Below, piece after piece: positions 26,611 to 35,903 of a stretch of 64,000 nucleotides of DNA. The position numbers were made by a program, and so were the translations under genes. The notes beneath the pieces are model-generated. The model saw nothing but the letters and a program-made list of their open reading frames with translations. It was not told where the DNA came from and searched no databases. How positions within the stretch are numbered: the first letter of the stretch is position 1; every line of letters starts with the position of its first letter. Source of the stretch: Trinickia sp. Y13 (GTDB lineage Bacteria; Pseudomonadota; Gammaproteobacteria; Burkholderiales; Burkholderiaceae); the NCBI RefSeq assembly GCF_029522115.1, contig NZ_JAKWFK010000003.1:1-64000 (forward strand), given 5' to 3'.

Positions 26611-27683
26611 TGAGCCCGCGCTGTCGCATGCCGACGCAGCGCTCACCGAAGCTGCCACGCTCCGGGACGGTTGCGCTCACGCTCACGCTGGCCCAGGCAC
26701 TTGCGGGTGCGGGCACGCTCACCGTCTCGTTTCCCGCTCGCGCAACCGCCTACGCGGCGAGCATCGATCCTCCGCGCGGCTTCGGTCACACGATCGGCGA
26801 CGTCGTCACCGAGCGAGTGCTGCTTGCCGCGGCGGGCCGTGAAGTCCGCAACGTCGAGCCGCCCTCGAGCGGCCGCATCGATCTTTGGCTCGAGCGCCGT
26901 CCCGCGCGGGTGGAGACCGATCGCGAGGGGCGCCGCTGGCTCGTCCTGGACTATCAGATCGTCAACGCCCCGCGCTCGCTCACGCAAATCGCGCTGCCCG
27001 CGCTAAGCTTGCGCACCCGTGGCGGCGATCTTCTGCAACTCGGGGCATGGCCGATTACGGTCGGGCCGATCATCTCCGATGCGGTCGCCGCGCCGGTCGA
27101 CATCGACTCCGCCGGAGCCGGGGTGGCGCAGATCGTTGCAGCGGGGCAGGGGCGTGAGCCGACGGCTCTCTCCAGTGCTTCGCCGGCCATGCAGCCGGAT
27201 CGAGGGGCCTCGCCGATTCCGCTCTCGCCGATCGTGTGGCGAATCGGCTATGCGCTGGCATGTCTTCTTTCGACGCTTGCCTGCTGGCTGGCATGGTGGA
27301 TATGGCGAAATCATCGTGACGCCGCACAACTGCCGTTCGCGCGAGGCTGGCGGCGGATGCGCTCGCTCTGCGCGTCAAGAGCGCCTGCCGATGCTGATGC
27401 CGATGCCGCGTGGCACATCGTCCATCGCGCGTTGAATGAAACCGCGGGCCAGGTGATCAACATGCACTCGCTCTCGCGGCTCTTTGCGCATGCGCCATGG
27501 TTGCTGCCGATGCAGCCTGAGCTCGAATCGTTCTATGAGCGCTCCGACGCACGCTTTTTCGCGGTGTCGAGCGAGCCGGGCGGCCGGCCGTCCGCCGAGT
27601 CGGCGTCGCGGCCGAGCGCGGACGCCGCTCTCGTTGCACTGCTGCGCGCGCTCTTTCGCGCCGAACGGCGGCGTCACCGATGA
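26607..27683 (+). CDS. mxaA: MxaA-like methanol dehydrogenase maturation protein
   Basis: The 358-residue protein has an N-terminal signal or anchor (GTVALTLTLAQALAGAGTLTV), then DPPRGFGHTIGDVVTERVLL, a pattern typical of MxaA. One strong membrane segment follows near residue 210-235 (IGYALACLLSTLACWLAWWIW), and the cytosolic tail has an HIVHRALNETAGQ helix. MxaA is needed for insertion of the metal into methanol dehydrogenase. Starts and stops overlap by four bases on both sides. It is confident as part of the mxa set, less so for the biochemical role here, since no mxaF is present. Confidence 0.85.
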   Translation: MMSPRCRMPTQRSPKLPRSGTVALTLTLAQALAGAGTLTVSFPARATAYAASIDPPRGFGHTIGDVVTERVLLAAAGREVRNVEPPSSGRIDLWLERRPARVETDREGRRWLVLDYQIVNAPRSLTQIALPALSLRTRGGDLLQLGAWPITVGPIISDAVAAPVDIDSAGAGVAQIVAAGQGREPTALSSASPAMQPDRGASPIPLSPIVWRIGYALACLLSTLACWLAWWIWRNHRDAAQLPFARGWRRMRSLCASRAPADADADAAWHIVHRALNETAGQVINMHSLSRLFAHAPWLLPMQPELESFYERSDARFFAVSSEPGGRPSAESASRPSADAALVALLRALFRAERRRHR

Positions 27684-28666
27684 TGGACGCCACGCTCGAT
27701 TTCACCGCACCCTGGGCGCTCCTGCTGCTGCCGCTCGCGCTATGGCCGCTTTTGCCGCGGCGCGACGACACGCTGGCGTTCTCGTGGGCGGGCTGGCTGC
27801 CCGAAGATCGTATCGGTCGTGCATTGGGCATCATGGTGCGGGCGTGCGCTGCGCTCTCGCTTGCGTCCATCGTCGTGGGCTTGGCCGGCCCGGGCCTCAC
27901 CGGCCTCGCCGTGCATCGCACGGGGCGCGGCGCCCAGATGCTGATCTTGATGGACCGCAGCGGCAGCATGACGGACGTCATGGCGAGCCGTGGCGTCAAC
28001 AGTTCGGGCGAGTCCAAGAATAGCGTCGCGCGCTCGGCGCTCGTCGAATTCGTCCGCGCGCGGCCGAATGATCGCTTCGCGTTCATGATGTTCGGCATCA
28101 GCCCGGTACTGGCCATGCCGTTCACCTACGATCACGCCATCATCGCGGACGCCATAGACGGCACGCGAATCGGCCGGGGCATGCCGGATACGCAGCTTGG
28201 CCGCGGGCTCCTTGCCGCCATTGCGCAATTCGACGCCCGCCCGTTCACGGGGCATCGCGCAATCGTGATGGTGTCCGATGGCGGTGCGCTTCTCACCTCG
28301 GAAGAAAGCCATGCGATCGCCGATGGGCTTGCGCGAAATCGCATCGCGCTTTACTTCGTATTCTTGCGCAGCAGCGTGTACACGCCCGCCCTCGATGTCG
28401 CCGTGCGCCGTGGAGACGCATCGCCTGAAGCGCGGCTGCATCGCTTCTTCCTTTCGCTGCGCACACCGTATCGCCTGTTCGAGGCCGGCGACGCGAACGG
28501 CATGGCCGCCGCGATGCGGACCATCGGCGAGCAACAGAACTACCCGGTCGCGTTCGTCGAGCGATTGCCTCGACAGGATCGCAGCGCATGGTGCTTTGCC
28601 GTGGCCATCGCTTGTTGCGCGATGCTCATCGTCGCGCGCGCAATCGGCGTTGGGGGCTGGCAATGA
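27680..28666 (+). CDS. mxaC: MxaC-like VWA-domain membrane protein
   Basis: The 328-residue product has an N-terminal membrane segment (APWALLLLPLALWPLL), another near residues 52-70 and a C-terminal one (WCFAVAIACCAMLIVARAIGV). Between them lies a von Willebrand A domain with the MIDAS DRSGS at residues 92-96 and VMVSDGGALL. This layout is that of MxaC. It overlaps mxaA and mxaK by four bases. It probably works with MoxR, MxaS and MxaL in one maturation complex at the inner membrane. Confidence 0.87.
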   Translation: MMDATLDFTAPWALLLLPLALWPLLPRRDDTLAFSWAGWLPEDRIGRALGIMVRACAALSLASIVVGLAGPGLTGLAVHRTGRGAQMLILMDRSGSMTDVMASRGVNSSGESKNSVARSALVEFVRARPNDRFAFMMFGISPVLAMPFTYDHAIIADAIDGTRIGRGMPDTQLGRGLLAAIAQFDARPFTGHRAIVMVSDGGALLTSEESHAIADGLARNRIALYFVFLRSSVYTPALDVAVRRGDASPEARLHRFFLSLRTPYRLFEAGDANGMAAAMRTIGEQQNYPVAFVERLPRQDRSAWCFAVAIACCAMLIVARAIGVGGWQ

Positions 28667-29286
28667 AACGGGCGACGGTCCATGCCGCCTTCGCTGCCGT
28701 GGCGCTTTTGAGTGCGGGCGCAACGGCTTACGAGACCATTCGGTTTGCTCGTGCCCAGCGCATGGACCGCGAACTGGCGACGATTGCCGCGGATGCGCTC
28801 GCCCGCCGAGCAAGGGCGAGCATCGAGCCGGCGGCTGCCGATTCGAGCCATGCAGATTGGTCGCGCGCCGTGGCGCGCTTTGCCGATGGGGCTGGGGACG
28901 AGCCTCGGCAGATCGTGCTCGCGCGGGCCGTTGCACTCGCGGCCGAGGGCAACTTCCCCGCAGCCGCCCGGCGCTATGAATCGCTACTCGAAGCCGGCCC
29001 AGTCGACGAAATCGGCCGTGCTGCCTTGTTCGATCTCGGTAATGCCTATCTGCGTCAAGGCGCGGGGACGGCGGCCGATGCGCCGCGGTCACTGCCCATG
29101 CTCGAGCAAGCCAAAGCGCACTATCGCGCCCTGTTGCGTTCTGTCCCCGACGATTGGGACGCACGCTACAACCTCGAGCGCGCGCTACGGCTCGCGCCGG
29201 AAGGCGCGGCCGAGCTCGATGCGGCAAGCGCGGCGACGAAACATCACGTGACCCTGCGCGGTGCGAGGAGCGACGATCTGCCGTGA
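28663..29286 (+). CDS. mxaK: MxaK-like membrane-anchored protein
   Basis: The 207-residue protein has one N-terminal anchor (VHAAFAAVALLSAGATAYETI). A helical, TPR-like periplasmic or cytosolic part follows: AAEGNFPAAARRYESLLEAG, FDLGNAYLRQG, LEQAKAHYRALLRSVPDDWDARYNLERAL. MxaK is the TPR-like member of the mxaACKL set. It starts in an ATGA overlap with mxaC and ends in a GTGA overlap with mxaL. Sequence conservation in this family is low, so gene order is the main support for the name. Confidence 0.82.
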   Translation: MKRATVHAAFAAVALLSAGATAYETIRFARAQRMDRELATIAADALARRARASIEPAAADSSHADWSRAVARFADGAGDEPRQIVLARAVALAAEGNFPAAARRYESLLEAGPVDEIGRAALFDLGNAYLRQGAGTAADAPRSLPMLEQAKAHYRALLRSVPDDWDARYNLERALRLAPEGAAELDAASAATKHHVTLRGARSDDLP

Positions 29287-30284
29287 AACTACCCGCACTC
29301 GCCCGTATCCGCATGCTCTTGCAGCGACGTCATTGGGCCGTATGCGCCGCGTTTGCGCTGCTCGCCGTCGCGCTCGTATCGCCCAGCGTGCAATGGCCGC
29401 GCACGACGTTCTCGTACATGGTCACGTTCGACATCACCCAAAGCATGGACACCGAGGATCTCACCGTCTCCGGTGCGCCAATGAGCCGGCTCGCCTACGC
29501 CAAAGCGGCGATGCGCGAGACATTGGCGCAACTGCCGTGCGGCTCGCGCATCGGGTGGAGCATCTTTGCCGGGCAAAGCACGCTGCCGCTGATGCCGCCG
29601 CTCGAGGTCTGCGCCAATTTCGACGCGCTTCTGGCTTCGCTCGACGGCATCGACGGCCGCATGCGCTGGGCCAATTGGAGCCGTATCGCGGAGGGCGGGG
29701 TGTATTCGGCCATCCGGGTTGCGCGCGATCTCGGTCACGGTACCGCCGTCGTGTTCATCACCGACGGTCAGGAGGCGCCGCCGATCCTGCCTGGAAATGG
29801 GCCGGCCGTGAAAATCGCACTGCCCGGCATCGGCGGCTGGCTGATCGGCGTGGGCGGCGACGCACCCGCGCCGATTCCGAAGACCGACGAGCGCGGCAAT
29901 CGTATCGGCTACTGGCTAGCCTCCGAGGTCGTGCAGATTCCGCCTGCTGTGCGCGGCCCTGGCGCCGGCGCGAGTCACGAGGAACGCTCCGAATTGCGAG
30001 GCCGGTATCTTGCCGACGTTGCCGGCCGGATCGGCTTCGGGTACCGAAGACTGTCTAGCCCCGTTGCGCTCGCGGCGGCGCTGCGCGATGCGCGCTGGGC
30101 ACGTCATGAGCGCGCGCCTGAGAGCGTGCGGTGGATCGCGGCGCTCGCTGCGCTCGTGCTACTCGTTTGGCGCTATGCACGCCTGCGCGATCTGCGAGCG
30201 GCGGCCGCGAGCGCGTCGCGAGCGATGCGGCGGTGGATCCTTGAATCGTGGGTTGTCTCCGATCGCCGCGGTGAGCGATCCTGA
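29283..30284 (+). CDS. mxaL: MxaL-like VWA-domain protein
   Basis: The 333-residue product has an N-terminal membrane segment (WAVCAAFALLAVALVSPSVQ). Its VWA domain carries a degenerate MIDAS (DITQS, residues 50-54) and VVFITDGQEAPPI. A C-terminal membrane helix follows (WIAALAALVLLVWRYARL). The start is a GTG at 29283 overlapping the mxaK stop. MxaL is the second VWA protein of the methanol-dehydrogenase maturation set. The Thr in place of the second MIDAS Ser is seen in this subgroup and may still bind metal. Confidence 0.86.
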   Translation: MKLPALARIRMLLQRRHWAVCAAFALLAVALVSPSVQWPRTTFSYMVTFDITQSMDTEDLTVSGAPMSRLAYAKAAMRETLAQLPCGSRIGWSIFAGQSTLPLMPPLEVCANFDALLASLDGIDGRMRWANWSRIAEGGVYSAIRVARDLGHGTAVVFITDGQEAPPILPGNGPAVKIALPGIGGWLIGVGGDAPAPIPKTDERGNRIGYWLASEVVQIPPAVRGPGAGASHEERSELRGRYLADVAGRIGFGYRRLSSPVALAAALRDARWARHERAPESVRWIAALAALVLLVWRYARLRDLRAAAASASRAMRRWILESWVVSDRRGERS

Positions 30285-30372
30285 CAGCAGCAAGGCTGCG
30301 ACCGCGACCCGGCGGATATGAACCTGAAACGAAATCCCAACGAACACGCAACGAAACCCAACGGAGAACGAC

Positions 30373-31455
30373 ATGCTGGAGACTCGACCCATCGCCACGC
30401 ACATCCTGCGGCCCCTCATTGCCGCCGCGGCAGCATGGTTTGCGGCAGGCTCGCTTCAAGCCGCGCCGCTCGCCTACGTCACGAGCGAGAAGGCCGGCAT
30501 TGGCGTGATCGGCCTAGACACGATGACGCTCGAGAAGACGTTTTCGATCGGCGCTGCGGGGCCGCGCGGGCTCAGTCTCAACGACGACGGCACGCGTCTC
30601 GTCGTCGCCGATAAAACCACGGGCGAACTGGTGGCGGTCGATACGTCAACGGGCCGCGTCGCGGAGCGGGTGAAGATCGGCAAAAACCCCGAATACGTGC
30701 GCGTGCGCGGCGGCTATGCGTACGTGACCTACGAGCCGGGCGATTCGGGCAAGCCCGCCGGCAAAGCCGCCGGTACGTCGCCCGACAAGCCGGGCGCCGA
30801 AGACGACGACGCGAACAAGCCGCCGGCCGAGATCGCAATCGTCGATCTGAAGACCTGGAAAATCGTGCATTCCGTGGTGAGCGGCCATGAAACGGAGGGC
30901 GTGGAGTTCTCTCGCGACGGCAAGCAAATGCTCGTCACGAACGAGGGGGACGACACCGTGTCCGTGTACGACGCGCGAAGCGGCAAGCCGATCGCCACCG
31001 TGAAGGTGCCGGCCGGCGGGCGGCCCCGTGGCATCAGGCGTTCCCCGGACGGCACGCAATACGTCGTGACGCTCGAATCGCTGAGCAAGATGATCGTGCT
31101 CGACGCGGGCGACTTTCACATCGTGAAGTCCGTCGATACGAAGCTCGGCCCTTACGGCGTCGCATTCGGGCCGGACGGAAAGCGGTTGTTCGTGGCCGCC
31201 GCACGCGACCAGACTTTGCAAGTGTTCGACGCGAAAACGTTGGAGCCCATCGCTCAAGTGCCGGTTGGCAAGCGCTGCTGGCACTTCAGCTTTACGCCCG
31301 ATGGTTCGAAGCTGTTGCTGGCGTGCGGACGCTCGGATGCCGTGTTCGTCATCGATGCGGGCGATTACCATGTCGTCAAGCAAATCGGCGATCTGCCGCT
31401 CGCATGGGGCATCGTCACCTATCCGCCAAGCGACGGTTCGATCGAATCGCGCTGA
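30373..31455 (+). CDS. PQQ-associated YVTN beta-propeller protein
   Basis: The 360-residue secreted protein has a signal peptide (cleavage near residue 31, after SLQA) and repeated YVTN-type blades: LAYVTSEKAGIGVIGLDT, MLVTNEGDDTVSVYDARSG, LFVAAARDQTLQVFDAKTL. It matches the beta-propeller family found beside PQQ-dependent alcohol-oxidation genes. A proline-, lysine- and acid-rich insertion (about residues 119-155, GDSGKPAGKAAG to DDDANKPP) interrupts one blade. It lies 88 bp after mxaL and converges on pqqE. The role is unknown; a scaffold or sensor for the quinoprotein system is a guess. Confidence 0.88.
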   Translation: MLETRPIATHILRPLIAAAAAWFAAGSLQAAPLAYVTSEKAGIGVIGLDTMTLEKTFSIGAAGPRGLSLNDDGTRLVVADKTTGELVAVDTSTGRVAERVKIGKNPEYVRVRGGYAYVTYEPGDSGKPAGKAAGTSPDKPGAEDDDANKPPAEIAIVDLKTWKIVHSVVSGHETEGVEFSRDGKQMLVTNEGDDTVSVYDARSGKPIATVKVPAGGRPRGIRRSPDGTQYVVTLESLSKMIVLDAGDFHIVKSVDTKLGPYGVAFGPDGKRLFVAAARDQTLQVFDAKTLEPIAQVPVGKRCWHFSFTPDGSKLLLACGRSDAVFVIDAGDYHVVKQIGDLPLAWGIVTYPPSDGSIESR

Positions 31456-31491
31456 GTCAGGTTAGCGCACGGCGCGCTCGGGCACCGCGCG

Positions 31492-32736
31492 TCAAGGCGA
31501 TCGCGGCCCGGCGGTAGAGGCAGAGACGGAGGTCGTGCCTTCGCCCCGGTCGTGGCCGGTCGCCGCGAAAGCGCGGGAATTTGCATCGTTGCGAAAAAGA
31601 ATGGGGCGTTCCGTGGCCTCGGCTGTGCTTTGCCGCGCTCGTGCGTCTTCGACGAATCGCACGATGCGCGCGTGATCGGGCGATTTGCTGCAGACCGGGT
31701 CCGCATTGGCCGCGTCGCCCGTCAACAGGTACGCTTGGCAGCGGCAACCGCCGAGGTCTTTGGTCTTCTCCTCGCAACTGCGGCACGGCTCGTTCATCCA
31801 GTCGAACCCGCGAAAGCGATTGAATGCGGCGCTCTCGTACCAGATCTCGCGCAGCGCGGTCTCGGTCACGTTCGGGAACGTGAGGCCGGGCAGGCTGCGC
31901 GCCGCGTGACAGGGCAGGGCCGTGCCGTCGGGCGCCACGCCGAGAAACACCGACCCCCAACCGTTCATGCAGCGCTTGGGCCGCTCTTCGAAGTAGTCGG
32001 GGACGACGAAGAAAATGCGGCACTTGTCGCCGTGCGCTTTACGGTAAGCCTCGACGACGGCTTCGGCTTGTTCGAGCTGTTCGCGCGTCGGCAGCAATTG
32101 CGCGCGGTTGGCCAACGCCCAGCCGTAGTACTGCGTGTTGGCGAGTTCGAGGTACTCGGCGCCCATTGCAAGCGCCATGTCGATGATCTTATCGACATGC
32201 GGCAGGTTGTAGCGATGCAACACGCAATTGATCACCATCGGAAAGCCGTGCGCCTTGATCGACGCCGCAACGCGGCGCTTCAAATCGAACGTTCTCGTGC
32301 TGCTGAGGAAGTCGTTCAGTTCCTGAGTGGAGTCCTGAAACGAGAGCTGAATGTGATCGAGACCGGCCGCTTTGAGTTCATCCAGGCGCCCGTCGGTCAA
32401 GCCGACGCCCGACGTGATCAGATTCGTATAGAAGCCGAGCGCTCGTGCTTCCTTCACGAGCGCCGTGAGATCGTCGCGCAGCAGTGGTTCGCCGCCCGAC
32501 AGGCCGAGCTGCGCCGCGCCGAGCGCGCGCGCTTCGCGAAGGACCGTGATCCACTGATCCGTATCGAGTTCTTGCCGATTGGCGGCGTAGTCCACGGGGT
32601 TGTAGCAGAACGCGCAATGAAGCGGGCAGCGGTAGGTGAGCTCGGCGAGCAACCAAAGCGGTGGCGTCACTTCGTGCGTTGCTTGCTCGGATGATGCCGC
32701 AGCGGCAAAGGCTTCGTGTGCCGAAATCTCGCTCAT
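31492..32736 (-). CDS. pqqE: PqqA peptide cyclase (radical SAM)
   Basis: The 414-residue protein has the radical SAM cluster CPLHCAFC near residue 36. It has GLSGGEPLLRDDL and the C-terminal SPASM-type cysteines CRSCEEKTKDLGGCRCQAYLLTGDA. PqqE links Glu and Tyr of PqqA. The ATG at 32736 begins 4 bp after the pqqD stop, showing tight coupling. A C-terminal tail of about 40 residues beyond the usual end is low in complexity. The last gene of the b561-pqqBCDE run. Confidence 0.95.
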   Translation of the reverse strand: MSEISAHEAFAAAASSEQATHEVTPPLWLLAELTYRCPLHCAFCYNPVDYAANRQELDTDQWITVLREARALGAAQLGLSGGEPLLRDDLTALVKEARALGFYTNLITSGVGLTDGRLDELKAAGLDHIQLSFQDSTQELNDFLSSTRTFDLKRRVAASIKAHGFPMVINCVLHRYNLPHVDKIIDMALAMGAEYLELANTQYYGWALANRAQLLPTREQLEQAEAVVEAYRKAHGDKCRIFFVVPDYFEERPKRCMNGWGSVFLGVAPDGTALPCHAARSLPGLTFPNVTETALREIWYESAAFNRFRGFDWMNEPCRSCEEKTKDLGGCRCQAYLLTGDAANADPVCSKSPDHARIVRFVEDARARQSTAEATERPILFRNDANSRAFAATGHDRGEGTTSVSASTAGPRSP

Positions 32737-32740
32737 TGCG

Positions 32741-33031
32741 CTACTCCAGCCAGCCGCGCGATCGCGCTTGAGCAACGAACGTGCGCACTTCGTCGCCGAT
32801 GCCGGTCGCACCGAATGCGCTTTCGAGCTCGGCGATCACGGCATCCAGCGAACGCGTGCCGTCGCAGCGCTTCAGGACTTCGGCCGCGCTCTGATTGAGC
32901 TTGACCATCCCTTCGGGATAGAGCAGCACGTGTGCGTTTTGCGCAGGCTCCCACTGCAAGCGAAAGATCGGCTTGAGCCGTGGCGGCATATCGTGTGCGC
33001 CGGCCGCGGGCGCTGGCGAGTCGGTATTCAT
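32741..33031 (-). CDS. pqqD: PQQ biosynthesis chaperone PqqD
   Basis: The 96-residue protein has [40 protein letters not shown], which is the PqqD signature, and an acidic helical tail. PqqD binds the PqqA peptide and presents it to PqqE. The ATG at 33031 overlaps the pqqC stop by four bases. Longer in-frame starts would extend into pqqC and are rejected. Confidence 0.94.
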   Translation of the reverse strand: MNTDSPAPAAGAHDMPPRLKPIFRLQWEPAQNAHVLLYPEGMVKLNQSAAEVLKRCDGTRSLDAVIAELESAFGATGIGDEVRTFVAQARSRGWLE

Positions 33032-33768
33032 GAGGGGAAGGCCTTGTCGATGGCGTCGAGCATCGACCATAGGATGTCGAGCTTGAACTGTAGGATCGTC
33101 AACGCGCGCTCTTGCTGATCGCGTCGCCTGAAATGGTCGAGCGTCACTTTCAAACCATGCTCGACGTCGCGCTGCGCAAGCGGAATGCGCGAGCGAAAGT
33201 AGGCAAGCCCTTCGGCATCGATCCATGGATAATGCTGTGGCCACGACGCCAAGCGATCCTTGTGGATCTGCGGCGCAAACATCTCCGTCAGGGATGAGCA
33301 GACCGCCTCTTGCCAGGGCGCGCGTCGCGCGAAATTGACGTAGGCATCGACGGCGAAGCGCACGCCCGGCGTCACGCCCTCGAGCGACCAGAGCGCGCTG
33401 CGCGTCAGTCCAACCGCCTCACCGAGGCGCGACCACGCTTCGATGCCGCCCGCGTTCTCGCCGTAGCCGTCGTGATCGAGAATGCGCATGACCCACTGGC
33501 GGCGCGTTTCCCGATCAGGGCAGTTCGACATGATCGCCGCATCCTTGATCGGGATGTTGATCTGGTAGTAGAAGCGGTTGGCGACCCAGCCGCGAATTTG
33601 CTCGGGAGAAGCGCCGCCCGAATTGAGCCGCACGTTGAACGGGTGGTGGATATGATAGCCGGCGCCTTTCGCGCGAAGCGCGGCCTCGAACGCTTCGCGC
33701 GTCAATGCCGGTTGGGCCGGGTCGGGCTGGCGCACCGGCGCGGTGCCGAAGCAGTCGTCGATCGTCAT
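33028..33768 (-). CDS. pqqC: Pyrroloquinoline-quinone synthase PqqC
   Basis: The 246-residue protein belongs to the TenA/haem-oxygenase fold. It shows [59 protein letters not shown] and [13 protein letters not shown]. PqqC performs the last ring closure and eight-electron oxidation of PQQ. AGGAGA lies just upstream of the ATG. Gap to pqqB is 75 bp. Confidence 0.96.
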   Translation of the reverse strand: MTIDDCFGTAPVRQPDPAQPALTREAFEAALRAKGAGYHIHHPFNVRLNSGGASPEQIRGWVANRFYYQINIPIKDAAIMSNCPDRETRRQWVMRILDHDGYGENAGGIEAWSRLGEAVGLTRSALWSLEGVTPGVRFAVDAYVNFARRAPWQEAVCSSLTEMFAPQIHKDRLASWPQHYPWIDAEGLAYFRSRIPLAQRDVEHGLKVTLDHFRRRDQQERALTILQFKLDILWSMLDAIDKAFPS

Positions 33769-33843
33769 CGAGTCTCGTCTCCTCTGAACTGTCTCGGGTT
33801 GCGCCTGCGGTCACGCCGGATTCGTGCACGCGCCGGCATGCAG

Positions 33844-34773
33844 TCATAGCTCGAATGCCATGCCGTCCTCGGCGACCTCGATCCCGTGCTCGGTCAATAT
33901 GCGTCGTTCGGTTCCGTCCTCGAGCAGAATCGGATTCGTGTTGTTGATGTGGATCAGCACTTTTCGCACGCGGCTGCGCGCCGACGATTCGATCGAATCG
34001 AGCACCTCGATCATCCCGCCTTTACCGGACTGCGCCAAATGCCCCATGTCCGCCGCCGTCTTGCCGGATAGGCCGAGCGCGATCATTTCGTCGTCGGTCC
34101 ACGTCGTGCCGTCGACGAGCAGCAAATCGGCGGCGCGCATCGCCGCGAGCACGTGCGGCTCGACCGTGCCGAGGCCAGGGGCATAGAACGCGCGCTTGCC
34201 CGTGTCGAGGTTCGTGATGGCGAGCCCGATGTTGTCGCCCCGCTCGGGCGCCTCTCGGTGCGGCGAGTAGGGCGGCGCCTTGCTCAGAAGCGGCACCGCT
34301 TCGATGGCGATGCGCGGTAGCGCGGCGAGCGTGAGCGGCGTGCCATCGAGCGGGATGGGGTGGTGCGTCACGCCGCAGTAATGCGAAAGCATCGGGCCGA
34401 TCGGAAAGCCCGTCGTCAAATCCTGCCAGACGGCGTTCGTCGCATAGAGCGGCAAGGGTGCGCCGCGTTCGCGCAACATCAGCAGCCCCGTGACGTGATC
34501 GATCTGCGCGTCGATCACGAGCACGGCCGCAATGCCGGTGTCGCGCACGCGCCGTGCAGGCTGCAACTCGGGATGCGCGGCGATTTGCGCGAGCAGATCG
34601 GGAGAGGCGTTGACGAGCAGCCAGTCTTTCCCGTCGGCGCTGACGGCGATCGACGACTGGGTGCGCGGCCGTGCGTCGATCGTGCCTCGACGCAAGCCGT
34701 CGCAGTTGCGGCAGTTGCAGTTCCATTGCGGGAACCCGCCGCCCGCCGCTGAGCCGAGCACCTTGATCTTCAT
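33844..34773 (-). CDS. pqqB: PQQ biosynthesis protein PqqB
   Basis: The 309-residue protein is a metallo-beta-lactamase-fold enzyme. It has [24 protein letters not shown] at the start (the CNCRNC zinc-site motif of PqqB), [16 protein letters not shown] and [11 protein letters not shown]. It hydroxylates the tyrosine moiety of the PqqA-derived precursor. The Met at 34773 fits the family start. It begins 13 bp after cytochrome b561, so both are probably on one transcript. Confidence 0.95.
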   Translation of the reverse strand: MKIKVLGSAAGGGFPQWNCNCRNCDGLRRGTIDARPRTQSSIAVSADGKDWLLVNASPDLLAQIAAHPELQPARRVRDTGIAAVLVIDAQIDHVTGLLMLRERGAPLPLYATNAVWQDLTTGFPIGPMLSHYCGVTHHPIPLDGTPLTLAALPRIAIEAVPLLSKAPPYSPHREAPERGDNIGLAITNLDTGKRAFYAPGLGTVEPHVLAAMRAADLLLVDGTTWTDDEMIALGLSGKTAADMGHLAQSGKGGMIEVLDSIESSARSRVRKVLIHINNTNPILLEDGTERRILTEHGIEVAEDGMAFEL

Positions 34774-34786
34774 GCTGGGCGGTTCC

Positions 34787-35404
34787 TCATATGCGTGGCC
34801 TCTGGGCCTTGGAGTTCGCTCGCTGCGGCAGCATGGTTGCAAGCAGCGCATCGCGATCGATGAATTCGTGCTTGAGCGCCCCGGCGATATGAAGGACGAC
34901 GAGCCCGATCATCGCATAAGCGAGCACGTGATGGGCGCCGAAAAAGAGGCCGCGCACAAAAGGATCATCCCGTCCCCATGCCGGCAGCGCAAAGCCCCAG
35001 AAGCGCACGCCGTATTTGTTGAACGACGATCCCAGGTACCCGCTCACTGGCAATCCAACCATCCCGACGTATAAAAAAGCCTGCGTCGTGCGCGCGGCGG
35101 CGCGTTGCCACGGTCGCATCGGCGGTAGCGGCGGCCGGTTCGCGGCCATGCGTACGGCAATGCGGATAAGCACAAGCAGGAAAACCGTTAGCCCGAGCGA
35201 TTTGTGCAGATTGATCAGCGTCGCCTTGATGGGCAAACCTTTTGGCAGGCCGACCATATAGAGCCCGAGCGCGAGCAGCGCGATGATCGCGAGCGCGATC
35301 AGCCAGTGCAACACGATTAGCGAAGGCGTGAAGCGGGTGACCGTCTCCGGCGATTCGCGCCGCACCGTTTGCGCTCGCGCGTCGCGCGAGTGGGTCGTAG
35401 TCAT
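34787..35404 (-). CDS. Cytochrome b561 at the head of the pqqBCDE operon
   Basis: The 205-residue protein has four membrane segments with paired histidines ([53 protein letters not shown]) and the b561 motif [15 protein letters not shown] just upstream supports ATG 35404; the codon 12 bases earlier is a TTG. It lies 13 bp before pqqB. A role in passing electrons for PQQ synthesis or from a quinoprotein is possible but unproven. It is distinct from the b561 at 5205. Confidence 0.9.
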   Translation of the reverse strand: MTTTHSRDARAQTVRRESPETVTRFTPSLIVLHWLIALAIIALLALGLYMVGLPKGLPIKATLINLHKSLGLTVFLLVLIRIAVRMAANRPPLPPMRPWQRAAARTTQAFLYVGMVGLPVSGYLGSSFNKYGVRFWGFALPAWGRDDPFVRGLFFGAHHVLAYAMIGLVVLHIAGALKHEFIDRDALLATMLPQRANSKAQRPRI

Positions 35405-35903
35405 GACTGTCTCCAATCGCCGCCTTCATGCGTCTCGTGAAAACGCGGGGCATTGCCTTCGTCGCATTGCTTACGCTCGGCCTTTGTGGCGGCCTGCGCA
35501 AGCCTGGATAGACGTGAATAGCCCCTGGAGCAAGGTCTGTGCCGACTGCGCAATTCGTATGCGTTGCGCCAAGACGCTAGCGCTCGCCGCGTTTGCGGTG
35601 CGTCTCATCGAACAGACTGTTTATCGTTCTGACGCACAGTGTCACCGGTGCGGCCTCGGCGAAGCACGTCCGGCTTGCCTTTCGCTTACGCCCACGCGGG
35701 CGGGCTCAATGGCATGGAACTTGTGTGGTTCAGCGCGACGACGTCGACCGGCGGGTCCCGGGCCCGGCCTGCGCCGCGCATGCCGGGCGCGCAGACGAGT
35801 TTGTGTTGGCGTCGAACGGCGGAACACCGGGTTGTGCGGGCATGCGGCAGAGCGGAAAGAAACGAAGCCGCGAGGACGGATCGAACCATGCGAGGACAAC
35901 GGT
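35405..35903. other. Divergent b561-pqq / kinase regulatory region
   Basis: These 499 bp contain no credible gene: ORFs on either strand are arginine-, proline- or cysteine-rich and lack ribosome sites. The marked features are the 9-bp palindrome ACAGACTGT (35612-35620) and, ten bases later, the 17-bp motif at 35630-35646 that recurs before other C1 genes. Confidence 0.65.
35630..35646 (+). promoter_or_regulatory. 17-bp methylotrophy-linked motif, copy 1
   Basis: TGACGCACAGTGTCACC lies 257 bp before the kinase start. It differs at one base from the minus-strand copy at 47413-47429, with a looser copy at 48593-48609. The core CAC-W-GTG is palindromic and TGAC/GTCA arms frame it. Confidence 0.5.
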
